The position numbers and the translations under genes are program-made. A DNA stretch of 17,400 nucleotides from positions 1 through 17,400 of the forward strand of contig JAZDMW010000034.1 in the NCBI GenBank assembly GCA_043800545.1, read 5' to 3'. The notes beneath the pieces were generated by a model. The model ran no database searches. It saw nothing but the letters and a program-made list of their open reading frames with translations, and was not told the origin of the DNA. Shown piece after piece: positions 1 to 6,247 of this stretch (position 1 is the stretch's first letter; the number at the start of each line of letters is the position of its first letter). This stretch comes from 1-14-0-20-39-34 sp043800545. Its GTDB lineage: Bacteria > Patescibacteriota > Patescibacteriia > Magasanikbacterales > UBA922.

Positions 1-859
1 TAAACTTAAACTCAATGACTCTTCCCTGTCATATGAACCAGAACATTCACAGGCTCTTGGCTTTGGTTTCCGTTGTGGATTTCTTGGTCTCCTCCATTTA
101 GAGATTTTCCAAGAAAGACTTCTCCGTGAATTTGGTCTCCACATTATTGCTACCGTTCCAAGTGTTGCCTACCATATTGCATTAACCAATGGAGATAACA
201 TTATTGCCAAAAGCGCACAGGATCTTCCAGAAGTTCAAAGAATTCTTTCTGTAGAAGAACCTTGGATGAACGTAGATATTATTACCCCAGAATCATTTAT
301 TGGAAATGTCATGTCACTTGTTACAGACAGAAAAGGTATTTACCAAAATACAGAATACCTAAGTACTGGATCTGGACAACGTGCTATGCTTCACTACCAT
401 ATTCCACTTGCTTCCCTGATTACAGACTTTTACGATAAACTCAAAACAGTTACCAGTGGATATGCTTCTCTGAATTATGAATACCGAGAATATAAGCCTA
501 CGAGTGTTGTTCGTTTAGATATTCTTGTTGCAGAAGAACAAGTAGAAGCACTTTCTACTATTGTATGGACAGAGGATGCACAAAAAGTTGGAAAACAAAT
601 TGTAAACTCACTCAAAGACACCCTTCCAAGACAACAGTTTGTGATTAAAATACAAGCAGCCATTGGTGGAAAAATTATTGCAGGCGAACGACTCTCAGCA
701 CTGAGAAAAGATGTTACTGCAAAACTCTATGGTGGAGATGTCACCCGTAAAAGAAAACTCCTCGAAAAACAAAAGAAAGGAAAGAAAAAAATGCTTGCCA
801 TGGGAAAAGGAAAAGTAGAAATTCCTCCAGAAGCATACTTGTCTGTCCTAAAGCGGTAA
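1..859 (+). CDS. lepA: Elongation factor 4 (LepA), C-terminal part, 5' truncated by window edge
   Basis: LepA/EF4 is a ribosome-bound translational GTPase that acts on stalled or mistranslocated ribosomes in the cytoplasm. The frame is open from base 2 and gives about 285 codons, against a usual full length near 600. The GTPase domain lies outside the window. What remains is the second half: an EF-G domain V-like stretch with GFGFRCGFLGLLHLEI, then the family-specific segment VDIITPESFIGNVMSL, and the LepA-only C-terminal domain with GGDVTRKRKLLEKQKKGKKK and the final VEIPPEAYLSVLKR. The ATG at 266 is an internal Met, not the start. The stop is TAA at 857-859. A terminator follows 22 bases later, so no gene is co-transcribed downstream by design. 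Identity is secure from these motifs. Confidence 0.97.
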   Translation, partial: KLKLNDSSLSYEPEHSQALGFGFRCGFLGLLHLEIFQERLLREFGLHIIATVPSVAYHIALTNGDNIIAKSAQDLPEVQRILSVEEPWMNVDIITPESFIGNVMSLVTDRKGIYQNTEYLSTGSGQRAMLHYHIPLASLITDFYDKLKTVTSGYASLNYEYREYKPTSVVRLDILVAEEQVEALSTIVWTEDAQKVGKQIVNSLKDTLPRQQFVIKIQAAIGGKIIAGERLSALRKDVTAKLYGGDVTRKRKLLEKQKKGKKKMLAMGKGKVEIPPEAYLSVLKR

Positions 860-880
860 AATTACAGAAATACACAAAAA

Positions 881-905
881 AGGCTCTTGACAAGAGTCTT
901 TTTTT
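881..905 (+). terminator. Rho-independent terminator of lepA
   Basis: An 8-bp stem (881-888 with 892-899, one G-T pair) closes a 3-nt loop and is followed by a T-run at 899-905. The apical half of the hairpin contains TTGACA (887-892), which also fits as the -35 box of the next unit. Confidence 0.85.
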
Positions 906-915
906 ATGATATATT
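887..915 (+). promoter_or_regulatory. Sigma70-type promoter of cassette 1, embedded in the lepA terminator
   Basis: TTGACA at 887-892, a 17-base spacer made of the terminator's descending stem and T-run, and TATATT at 910-915 (5/6 to consensus). The predicted start is near 922, leaving a leader of about 69 nt before the ATG at 991. The same arrangement recurs at 1343-1371. Confidence 0.72.
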
Positions 916-933
916 GTTTTGTTCTTTGAGGAA

Positions 934-961
934 GAGTTTGCAGGCATTCTGCAGGCGACTC
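934..961 (+). promoter_or_regulatory. Hairpin in the 5' leader of cassette 1
   Basis: An inner stem TGCAG (939-943) pairs with CTGCA (949-953). It is enclosed by GAGT (934-937) pairing with ACTC (958-961). The structure lies between the predicted transcription start and the ribosome binding site. Any regulatory role is inference. Confidence 0.4.
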
Positions 962-990
962 ACTTGGGCAACAAAGAAGAGGACTGAACC

Positions 991-1293
991 ATGTCTACCA
1001 CTATCCTTTTTGAAATCGTTGATGGGCCCAGGAATAGTAGCGATTTCGAAATCCTCAACAATAGATGCAATGATCTGACCTTCAAAATCCGTGACGTTGA
1101 CGGCACAATCAAGGAACAAGTCGTCCGACAAAACCTGCCCATCACCACTACTGACAAAGAAGGTCCCATCGAGTTCACAGGGGAAACGATGGCTGTGGCT
1201 GTGGCTGTGGCTGTGGTCAGATGGATCCCCATCCACGTCACTTACAACACTCAAACCAATACAGGCCATTTGGGCATCACCCTGAATGGCTAA
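991..1293 (+). CDS. Small orphan protein, cassette 1 (GC-rich, Ala-Val repeat)
   Basis: A 100-aa protein I do not recognise. The start is chosen at ATG 991 because GAGGA lies about 8 bases upstream, which is unusual here since most neighbouring genes show no Shine-Dalgarno motif. The protein is rich in predicted beta-strands (VRWIPIHVTYNTQ, GHLGITLNG) and has no signal peptide. Residues about 68-75 are four Ala-Val pairs encoded by a perfect (GGCTGT)4 tandem repeat. Codon choice is clearly more GC-ending than in lepA or recJ. It resembles the next cassette's product: both begin with IVxGP, both carry IPIxVT[YF], and both end with Y-x-T followed by G-x-x-G. I infer that the two are divergent paralogues. 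The larger opposite-strand frame over this region (904-1320) is rejected in favour of this one because of the shared motifs, the promoter and the SD. Function unknown. Confidence 0.7.
   Translation: MSTTILFEIVDGPRNSSDFEILNNRCNDLTFKIRDVDGTIKEQVVRQNLPITTTDKEGPIEFTGETMAVAVAVAVVRWIPIHVTYNTQTNTGHLGITLNG
1191..1214 (+). repeat. (GGCTGT)4 in-frame hexanucleotide tandem repeat
   Basis: Four perfect copies of GGCTGT inside cassette 1 encode alternating Ala and Val. The unit length is a multiple of three, so copy-number change would lengthen or shorten the Ala-Val strand without breaking the frame. Confidence 0.95.
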
Positions 1294-1298
1294 TAATC

Positions 1299-1344
1299 CC
1301 CCACCCCGGGGCCATGACACACGTCGTGGCCCACCCAGACTCTT
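1299..1344 (+). repeat. Duplicated 3' element, copy 1 (10-bp hairpin plus terminator left arm)
   Basis: These 46 bases match 1784-1829 at 45 of 46 positions; the one difference is G1308 versus A1793. The element holds a 10-bp stem (1309-1318 with 1323-1332, one G-T pair) capped by the loop ACAC, then CACCC, then the left arm of the terminator hairpin. It begins five bases after the cassette 1 stop codon, so it forms the mRNA 3' end. Confidence 0.92.
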
Positions 1345-1361
1345 GACAAGAGTCTTTTTTT
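1337..1361 (+). terminator. Rho-independent terminator of cassette 1
   Basis: A perfect 8-bp stem (1337-1344 with 1348-1355) has a 3-nt loop and a T-run at 1355-1361. It closely matches the lepA terminator, including the TTGACA across the loop. Confidence 0.88.
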
Positions 1362-1371
1362 GTGATATAGT
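1343..1371 (+). promoter_or_regulatory. Sigma70-type promoter of cassette 2, embedded in cassette 1 terminator
   Basis: TTGACA at 1343-1348, a 17-base spacer through the terminator's right arm and T-run, and TATAGT at 1366-1371 (5/6). The predicted start is near 1378, giving a leader of about 100 nt to the GTG at 1477. Confidence 0.72.
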
Positions 1372-1403
1372 ATTTCTATTCCTGACCGCAAGGTTGCAGG
1401 TGG

Positions 1404-1454
1404 TTCCGATGTATGTCGGAATAACGATGTTCGCAACTACACCAACTTAGTTGC
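1404..1454 (+). promoter_or_regulatory. Two hairpins in the 5' leader of cassette 2
   Basis: TTCCGA (1404-1409) pairs with TCGGAA (1416-1421) around a 6-nt loop. GCAACT (1433-1438) pairs with AGTTGC (1449-1454) around a 10-nt loop. The second ends 10 bases before the GGAGGA at 1465. The leader could be a cis-regulatory RNA, but I recognise no known riboswitch or protein-binding leader. Confidence 0.4.
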
Positions 1455-1476
1455 AAGAATGTATGGAGGAAAAGCA

Positions 1477-1758
1477 GTGCTAAAAGACATCTATCATATC
1501 GTGACAGGACCGGACACTCAACAGATCACACGTGCCCGTCGCGTCAAGCGCATCCCCATCCAAGTCACCTTCACCGCGGAACACATCGACCACCGACAGT
1601 CCGTGACAGTCACAGGTACGGTCAAGGACTACAAGAAACTCGACCGCTTGGCCACCTGGGACCTGACCCTCCTGACCAGCAAAGGTGAGTCGGTCGAGAT
1701 CCAGTACTACTGTACCAGGCCAGGCAAGAGCGGGTTCAACGGTCGGCTGATCATGTGA
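1477..1758 (+). CDS. Small orphan protein, cassette 2 (GC-rich)
   Basis: A protein of about 93 aa, unrecognised. I chose GTG 1477 because GGAGGA (1465-1470) sits 6 bases before it. An in-frame ATG at 1459 lies upstream of that motif and would add six residues, but it has no SD of its own. The stop is TGA at 1756-1758. The protein looks all-beta and basic: IVTGP near the N-terminus, RIPIQVTF, a central YKKLDRLATWDLTLLT, and a C-terminal VEIQYYCTRPGKSGFNGR. By hand count about three quarters of codons end in G or C (70 of 93), in strong contrast to the AT-ending neighbours. That points to transfer from a GC-richer source or selection on mRNA structure. It shares motif order with cassette 1. Function unknown; cytoplasmic by absence of a signal sequence. 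Confidence 0.7.
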   Translation: MLKDIYHIVTGPDTQQITRARRVKRIPIQVTFTAEHIDHRQSVTVTGTVKDYKKLDRLATWDLTLLTSKGESVEIQYYCTRPGKSGFNGRLIM

Positions 1759-1783
1759 CCAACACCAACATCATCTTCCTCCT

Positions 1784-1829
1784 CCCCACCCCAGGGCCAT
1801 GACACACGTCGTGGCCCACCCAGACTCTT
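1784..1829 (+). repeat. Duplicated 3' element, copy 2
   Basis: The second copy of the 46-nt element at 1299-1344, with one mismatch. The 10-bp stem is 1794-1803 with 1808-1817 and the loop is ACAC. It starts 25 bases after the cassette 2 stop, again at the mRNA 3' end just before a terminator. Confidence 0.92.
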
Positions 1830-1845
1830 AAAAGGAGTCTTTTTT
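1822..1845 (+). terminator. Rho-independent terminator of cassette 2
   Basis: A 7-bp stem (1822-1828 with 1834-1840), an AT loop and a T-run at 1840-1845. The left arm is identical to the cassette 1 terminator, but the TTGACA loop is replaced by TTAAAA, so this copy carries no embedded -35 box. Confidence 0.85.
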
Positions 1846-1852
1846 GTTTTCC

Positions 1853-1881
1853 TTGTCATCCCTCCCCTAAGATGATAAAAT
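1853..1881 (+). promoter_or_regulatory. Sigma70-type promoter of the recJ-rnhA unit
   Basis: TTGTCA (1853-1858), a 17-base spacer and TAAAAT (1876-1881). It lies immediately after the cassette 2 terminator. The predicted start is near 1888. Confidence 0.65.
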
Positions 1882-1926
1882 ACCTTTGCTATATAAATAA
1901 TATATCCTATGATGGGAAATAAAAAA

Positions 1927-2007
1927 ATGAAGACTCTTTGGACTATCATCACGTTCATAGCGGTTCTTGCTATGCTTTTCTTTACCATGCTTCCAGCATT
2001 CTACTAA
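1927..2007 (+). CDS. Very small hydrophobic peptide upstream of recJ
   Basis: Starting at ATG 1927 the frame encodes 26 aa, MKTLWTIITFIAVLAMLFF followed by TMLPAFY: one charged residue and a single transmembrane helix. Two further in-frame ATG codons at 1909 and 1912 would add 6 or 5 residues; TGGGA lies 9 bases before 1927 and slightly favours the short form. The stop TAA (2005-2007) is 6 bases before the recJ ATG, on the same predicted transcript. It may be a genuine membrane micro-protein or a leader whose translation delivers ribosomes to recJ, which has no SD. Not recognised as a family. Support comes from hydrophobic pattern and tight spacing only. Confidence 0.4.
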   Translation: MKTLWTIITFIAVLAMLFFTMLPAFY

Positions 2008-2013
2008 TCTTCT

Positions 2014-3786
2014 ATGCAAAAACGTTGGGAGATACTCCCAAAACCACCAAAAGAACTTTATGAAAAATTTCCAGAACTGCCAGAAGCAGTGGTAGATTTG
2101 TTATATCATAGAAATATTACAACTCAAGAAGCGATTGATGAATTCCTTCATCCAGAATACAGCAAGGATGTTCATGATCCTTTTTTATTTAAAGAAATGA
2201 AGCATGCGGTAAAACGTATTTTTAAGGCAATAGAAAAAGAAGAAAAAATAGTTGTGCATGGAGACTATGATGCAGATGGAGTATCTGGTGCAACCATACT
2301 CATTACCACACTTCGCGAACTTGGAGCAAAACATTTAGACGTCTTTCTCCCCCATCGTGAATTGGATGGTTATGGTCTCAATGCAAATACCGTAGAACTT
2401 CTTGCAACTTCCAATACAAAACTCATTATCACCTGTGATTGTGGAATTAGTAATACAGAAGAAGTGAATTTGGCAAATAAAAAAGGTATTGATGTCATTA
2501 TTACAGATCACCACACTATCCCAGAAAAACTTCCAAAGGCAGAAGCTATTCTCCATCCAAAAGTACAAGGGGAAACCTATCCAGACAAAAATCTTGCTGG
2601 AGGGGCGGTTGCCTTCAAGCTCGCACAAGGACTCCTTCGCAAGCATAAAGAAGATGGAAAAGAACTGGAGAGTGGACTTTCTCATGAAGCCATAGAAAAA
2701 TGGCTTTTAGACATGGTCGCTATTGCGAGTATTGCAGATATGGTTCCCCTTCTCGGAGAATCTCGTACCCTCACCAAATATGGTCTTATTGTCCTCAATA
2801 AAACAAAAAGAATTGGCCTCCAAAAGCTCCTTCTTGAGGCCCGACTGATGAATGATGATGGTTCTCTCAAGAACGTTATTGATGCAGATACCATAGGCTT
2901 TAAAATAGCTCCACGTATCAATGCTGCAGGACGTCTCCAACATGCAAATGTCGCGTATGGCCTTATGATGACCACGAATCCCATTGAGGCGGTAGATTTG
3001 GCTTTTACTCTGGATAAAAATAATACAGAAAGACAAAAGATTACAGAAAAATGTCTCAAGGAAGCAATTACACAGATAGAAAAAGACAAAACAGTACAAC
3101 CAATACTCCTTGCCTTTGGCAAAGAATGGCCAAGTGGGATTGTTGGACTCATGGCAGGAAAACTCAAGGACAAGTATGGAAAACCAGCTCTTGTGATGAC
3201 CAGTCGTGGAGATGAGATTGTTGGTTCAGGAAGAAGTATCTCTGGATTCAATGCCATAGAAAGTCTCCAAGAACTCTCTGATGTTTTTCTGAAGTTTGGT
3301 GGTCACCCCATGGCATTTGGATTTACTCTGGCTCCTGGAGAAACCGTACAAACCCTCCGAGAAAAACTTACAAAAAAATATTTAGAAAAAACTGTAGGAA
3401 TGGATCTTACTCCAATCCTACAAATTGATGCAGAAATAGATTTAGAGAATGTAAACTGGGAGCTTTACGATATCCTAGAAAAATTTGCACCTTTTGGGAA
3501 AGATAATGAAAAACCAAAATATGCATCCATGAATGTTACTCTCCAGGATGTTGCTCCTCTTGGAAAAGATAAAAAGCATTTAAAAATAATGTTGCAAAGC
3601 AAGACAGGAAAAATTAAACAAGCGATTGGTTGGCATATGTGTAATGAGAATACTCCAGGAGAAAACTGGTGCAAGCTTCTCAAGAAAGGAAATATGGTTG
3701 ATGTTGCTTTTGAGATTGATGTGAATGAATGGAATGGAAACCGTGAACTCAGACTCCAAATAATTGATATAAAAAAACATGAATAA
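2014..3786 (+). CDS. recJ: Single-stranded-DNA-specific exonuclease RecJ
   Basis: RecJ degrades single-stranded DNA 5' to 3' in recombination, mismatch and base-excision repair. The 590-aa length matches the family. The DHH phosphoesterase core is intact: HGDYDADGVSG at residues 82-92 gives metal-binding aspartates, CDCG near 144, and the name-giving DHH at 165-167 in IITDHHTIP. PRINAAGRL follows near residue 300. The DHHA1 domain carries GGHPMAFGF with His431, and an OB-fold domain fills the C-terminus from about 460. The ATG at 2014 is the first in frame and fits family N-termini, although no Shine-Dalgarno is visible. It is co-directional with rnhA, 6 bases downstream, and probably shares the promoter at 1853-1881. 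Nothing is truncated and no key residue is missing. Confidence 0.96.
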   Translation: MQKRWEILPKPPKELYEKFPELPEAVVDLLYHRNITTQEAIDEFLHPEYSKDVHDPFLFKEMKHAVKRIFKAIEKEEKIVVHGDYDADGVSGATILITTLRELGAKHLDVFLPHRELDGYGLNANTVELLATSNTKLIITCDCGISNTEEVNLANKKGIDVIITDHHTIPEKLPKAEAILHPKVQGETYPDKNLAGGAVAFKLAQGLLRKHKEDGKELESGLSHEAIEKWLLDMVAIASIADMVPLLGESRTLTKYGLIVLNKTKRIGLQKLLLEARLMNDDGSLKNVIDADTIGFKIAPRINAAGRLQHANVAYGLMMTTNPIEAVDLAFTLDKNNTERQKITEKCLKEAITQIEKDKTVQPILLAFGKEWPSGIVGLMAGKLKDKYGKPALVMTSRGDEIVGSGRSISGFNAIESLQELSDVFLKFGGHPMAFGFTLAPGETVQTLREKLTKKYLEKTVGMDLTPILQIDAEIDLENVNWELYDILEKFAPFGKDNEKPKYASMNVTLQDVAPLGKDKKHLKIMLQSKTGKIKQAIGWHMCNENTPGENWCKLLKKGNMVDVAFEIDVNEWNGNRELRLQIIDIKKHE

Positions 3787-3792
3787 ATCACT

Positions 3793-4224
3793 ATGAAACT
3801 CACACTTTACACTGATGGTGGATCACGGGGAAATCCAGGAGAAGCTGCTTCAGGAATTGTCATTAAGGATGAACAAGGAAAACTTGTTGTTGAATTTGGA
3901 GAATACCTTGGCAGACAAACTAATAACTATGCAGAATACATGGCAATCATATTTGGATTCCAAAAAGCAAAAGAACTCGGAGCGGATGAACTCCTCTGCT
4001 TTGTAGATAGTAAACTCGTTGCAGAACAATTAAATAGAAATTGGAAAGTAAAAGAACCAAGTATACAAAAACTCTTCCTCAAAGCCTGGAAAGAAATGCA
4101 AGGATTCAAAAAAGTAGAAATCCGCCACATTCTCCGCGGAGGGAATATTGAAGCCGACGCACAAGTAAATAAAATCCTTGATGAACACCAAAATGGGAAT
4201 CCAGAGGATGATATGGTGGTGTAA
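3793..4224 (+). CDS. rnhA: Ribonuclease HI family protein
   Basis: This enzyme cleaves the RNA strand of RNA-DNA hybrids. It is 143 aa, close to the 140-155 aa norm. The four acidic catalytic residues are all present: Asp8 in YTDGGSRGNPG, Glu48 in NNYAEY, Asp72 in FVDSKL, and Asp122 in GGNIEADAQVN. The RGNPG loop and the form of the last motif are of the bacterial/archaeal RNase HI type lacking the E. coli basic protrusion. The start codon follows the recJ stop by 6 bases, so the two genes form a compact DNA-maintenance operon: RecJ removes DNA ends, RNase H removes primers and R-loops. A strong terminator follows 18 bases after the stop. I use rnhA as a family symbol. Confidence 0.93.
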   Translation: MKLTLYTDGGSRGNPGEAASGIVIKDEQGKLVVEFGEYLGRQTNNYAEYMAIIFGFQKAKELGADELLCFVDSKLVAEQLNRNWKVKEPSIQKLFLKAWKEMQGFKKVEIRHILRGGNIEADAQVNKILDEHQNGNPEDDMVV

Positions 4225-4242
4225 TGGAAATACAAGGAATTA

Positions 4243-4271
4243 AAAAGAAGCACAGAGTGCTTCTTTTATTA
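4243..4271 (+). terminator. Terminator of recJ-rnhA; identical to the one at 7698-7726
   Basis: An 11-bp stem AAAAGAAGCAC / GTGCTTCTTTT around the loop AGA. The 29 bases 4243-4271 recur exactly at 7698-7726, so they also form a direct repeat bracketing the accessory genes between them. Confidence 0.9.
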
Positions 4272-4330
4272 GGTGTTATATCCATATAAATTTTTATACC
4301 AAGCAAGCGATTTTCGGGCATTGTATAAAT

Positions 4331-4984
4331 CTATTTGGGATTTCGACGATTGCGTCGAAATATAATTTGACGACGCCAGATATTTAAACGACCAATGAAT
4401 TTTGAATAAACAGCATGCTTGACCATTTGGATTTTCTTATCAGTTGGTAATTCTGCTATACTCAAAATAATACTAAGAACAGTAACCAAAACAATAGATA
4501 CCCAAAATCTTTCCTTATTTCTAGCATTGTCTATCCAAATATTTAAATCCGAAACTTGTCCAGCCCATGTTATTTTTTTTATTTCCCTTATTTTCTCTGG
4601 TTCCTGTGGATAACCAAGGAGTATTTGAGCTTCTGGAGCTGTCGAGGAAGAATCAGGCCAATCTTCAGGTACACTCCATTTTTTTATGCCTCCGCCATCG
4701 ATGGTAATTAATGATGGCTTAATACCTAGATTTTCTAGTGCTAGAACTTCTTTATTTTCAGTATTGTGTATAATGAATTTATAGAGATGAAAAAAACATT
4801 TTTCATCTTTATAAATCCATCCACCTGGATATCCTTCTCCAGAAATAAGACGTGTATAACCATCAATAATATCTTGTCTTCCAGATATTCTATCCCACCA
4901 ACCATAAAGGTCACCACATGCATATGTAATAGACATAAGTGGGATAAAAAATAGACTAATTATCTTTATCTTCCTAATCTTCAT
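4331..4984 (-). CDS. Orphan exported membrane protein with C-terminal anchor
   Basis: A 217-aa protein I do not recognise. The N-terminus has a basic start (MKIRKIK) and a hydrophobic stretch to about residue 22 ending SITYACGD, which reads as a signal peptide with possible cleavage after Ala22. The middle, about 130 residues, is rich in Trp, Gly and Pro and should lie outside the membrane. A second hydrophobic helix near residues 158-178 (VSIVLVTVLSIILSIA) is followed by a strongly basic tail ending RRNRRNPK, which would be cytoplasmic. This gives a type I-like topology. The gene stands alone: rnhA converges on it and the next minus-strand gene lies 180 bases upstream behind its own terminator. 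No SD is visible. No enzyme motif found. Confidence 0.75.
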   Translation of the reverse strand: MKIRKIKIISLFFIPLMSITYACGDLYGWWDRISGRQDIIDGYTRLISGEGYPGGWIYKDEKCFFHLYKFIIHNTENKEVLALENLGIKPSLITIDGGGIKKWSVPEDWPDSSSTAPEAQILLGYPQEPEKIREIKKITWAGQVSDLNIWIDNARNKERFWVSIVLVTVLSIILSIAELPTDKKIQMVKHAVYSKFIGRLNIWRRQIIFRRNRRNPK

Positions 4985-5121
4985 AATTTATACTGTTAGC
5001 AATAGCTGTGGTTCGCATGCAGTTTTGTGCTACAATTGTTATGAATATCAAATTATATATATAACCTTACCAACAAATACCAATGAAATCAAGTCCCTTT
5101 GTACACCTTACACTGTAAAGT

Positions 5122-5147
5122 AAAAGAATCCCTTTCGAGATTCTTTT
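5122..5147. terminator. Terminator after the four-gene minus-strand operon
   Basis: A 9-bp stem (5122-5130 with 5139-5147) around an 8-nt loop. On the minus strand it follows the transglutaminase-like gene and is trailed by a TTTTACTTT tract; on the plus strand it is followed by a T-run as well. Confidence 0.7.
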
Positions 5148-5164
5148 TTGTCATTTGATATCAA

Positions 5165-5656
5165 TTAGACATCTCGTTGTCCTGCCAGCCAATCATTGAA
5201 TGCCTCATAGAATCTTCCATTTGTTTTAAGATCATATACTATCTCTTCATCATTTTCATTATTCATGATTTCTGCACTTTTTTCTGGAGTAAATATCTCA
5301 AGAGGTTTAACAGCTATTTCTGTATTTGATTTGCCGTTCCATTCATTCACGTGAAATATATTTTTAATGCCAGCGTCCCAAGTTGCATCGACAATTATCC
5401 ACTTATCATCAATCATGACCTCAAGCCATACATGAGAACTTGAATCTTCGTGTGAAATACTTAAAACTTCCAGAGGCAAATTCATGGAACTCCACAAAAA
5501 AGAACAAACACGGTATCTAACAACAAACCCTTGTTCATTGAATAATTCTTTCAGTAGTTTATGTTTTCCACTACAAGAAACGTCCCTTTCACCAAACACT
5601 AATGGAATTCTGTATGGAATATCCCGAACCATGATAAATGCATCAATTAAATTCAT
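5165..5656 (-). CDS. Transglutaminase-like (papain-fold) protein
   Basis: A 163-aa soluble protein with the transglutaminase-core triad in order: Cys28 in DVSCSGKHKLL, His75 in SSSHVWLEV, and Asp90 in KWIIVDATWD. Bacterial members act as cysteine peptidases, amidases or cross-linkers; the substrate here cannot be read from the sequence. The region before the Cys (FIMVRDIPYRIP) also fits the family. There is no signal peptide. ATG 5656 is used; a stop lies seven codons upstream, so the protein cannot extend much, while Met9 is a less likely alternative. It is the last gene of the minus-strand operon, 43 bases after the NlpC/P60-like gene. The third cysteine-hydrolase-fold protein in a row is notable. 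Confidence 0.8.
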   Translation of the reverse strand: MNLIDAFIMVRDIPYRIPLVFGERDVSCSGKHKLLKELFNEQGFVVRYRVCSFLWSSMNLPLEVLSISHEDSSSHVWLEVMIDDKWIIVDATWDAGIKNIFHVNEWNGKSNTEIAVKPLEIFTPEKSAEIMNNENDEEIVYDLKTNGRFYEAFNDWLAGQRDV

Positions 5657-5699
5657 AAAAACTGCTATTTTTTAATAAGTTCTTTCATAACTCTTCAAT

Positions 5700-6230
5700 T
5701 CACTCTCTATTAAATTCCTTATACTTCTGATAAAGCATGAGTCCTTTATCTTCCTGTAGAGGTTCGTAATATTCAACAATATCCCCGTATGCAAGTGGCA
5801 CATCAAATAAATCATGAATAAGAATTGGACCCCATGACCATTTTGAAATTACGGTACCATCTTCCCTCATAATTCCAGCATGGGTAAATTCATTCGGATT
5901 TGTTTTTTCATCTTTGTATAAAACAATCGTTCCTTCGCCTTTTTGATATGTTTTTTTCATCTCACCGATTGCAATCAAATGCTCAAAAAAGGCACTGAAG
6001 ATAAAACCATGAGTTTCTTTTATTATTTCTTCATTTTCGTAAAGCTTGAGAACATACAAAAAACAATTGTAATTTTTACTTTCCTCTGGTGGTGACTGGA
6101 CCAATATCACTTCTTTGGGTAATTGAGGCAAAGTATTTTTTTCAAATAACATTGGGACATACCAGTTCTTTTCATTCTCCGGGGATACTATTGTGCTTAG
6201 TTGTTGTCGTAATTTCTGATTCATATTCAT
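5700..6230 (-). CDS. NlpC/P60-like (DUF7689-type) Cys-His protein
   Basis: Read from ATG 6230 the protein has 176 aa. Its motifs resemble a small family of papain-like NlpC/P60 relatives: Cys56 in NYNCFLYVLKL, GTIVLYKD, His117 in FTHAGIM, then VISKWSWG and a closing VPLAYGDIVEYY. The family assignment is from memory of motif order and is tentative. Such folds cut peptide or amide bonds, in cell wall or proteins. No signal peptide is present. The frame is open to an ATG at 6278, but that would overlap the upstream gene by 31 bases and add a non-conserved segment; ATG 6230 lies 17 bases past that gene's stop and is preferred. The stop is TGA. It sits between the C39-like and transglutaminase-like genes. 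Confidence 0.68.
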   Translation of the reverse strand: MNMNQKLRQQLSTIVSPENEKNWYVPMLFEKNTLPQLPKEVILVQSPPEESKNYNCFLYVLKLYENEEIIKETHGFIFSAFFEHLIAIGEMKKTYQKGEGTIVLYKDEKTNPNEFTHAGIMREDGTVISKWSWGPILIHDLFDVPLAYGDIVEYYEPLQEDKGLMLYQKYKEFNRE

Positions 6231-6247
6231 TATTATAGGTAGTACAA

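Noticed and set aside
904..1320. A 138-codon minus-strand frame with His-Ser repeats over cassette 1
   Set aside because: It is the antisense of the GGCTGT repeat and crosses the leader hairpin and 3' element. The plus-strand frame has a promoter, an SD and motif similarity to cassette 2.
1459..1476. ATG 1459 as start of cassette 2
   Set aside because: The GGAGGA motif lies downstream of this ATG and is well placed for GTG 1477.
1299..1829. Integron attC or gene-cassette recombination sites
   Set aside because: The repeated element has a hairpin, but I see no RYYYAAC/GTTRRRY core sites and no integrase in the window.
1299..1829. CRISPR array
   Set aside because: There are only two copies, about 485 bases apart, with genes between them, and no cas genes.
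4340..4361. Terminator from the 9-bp inverted repeat near the end of the orphan exported gene
   Set aside because: It lies inside the coding sequence and no T-run follows on the minus strand.
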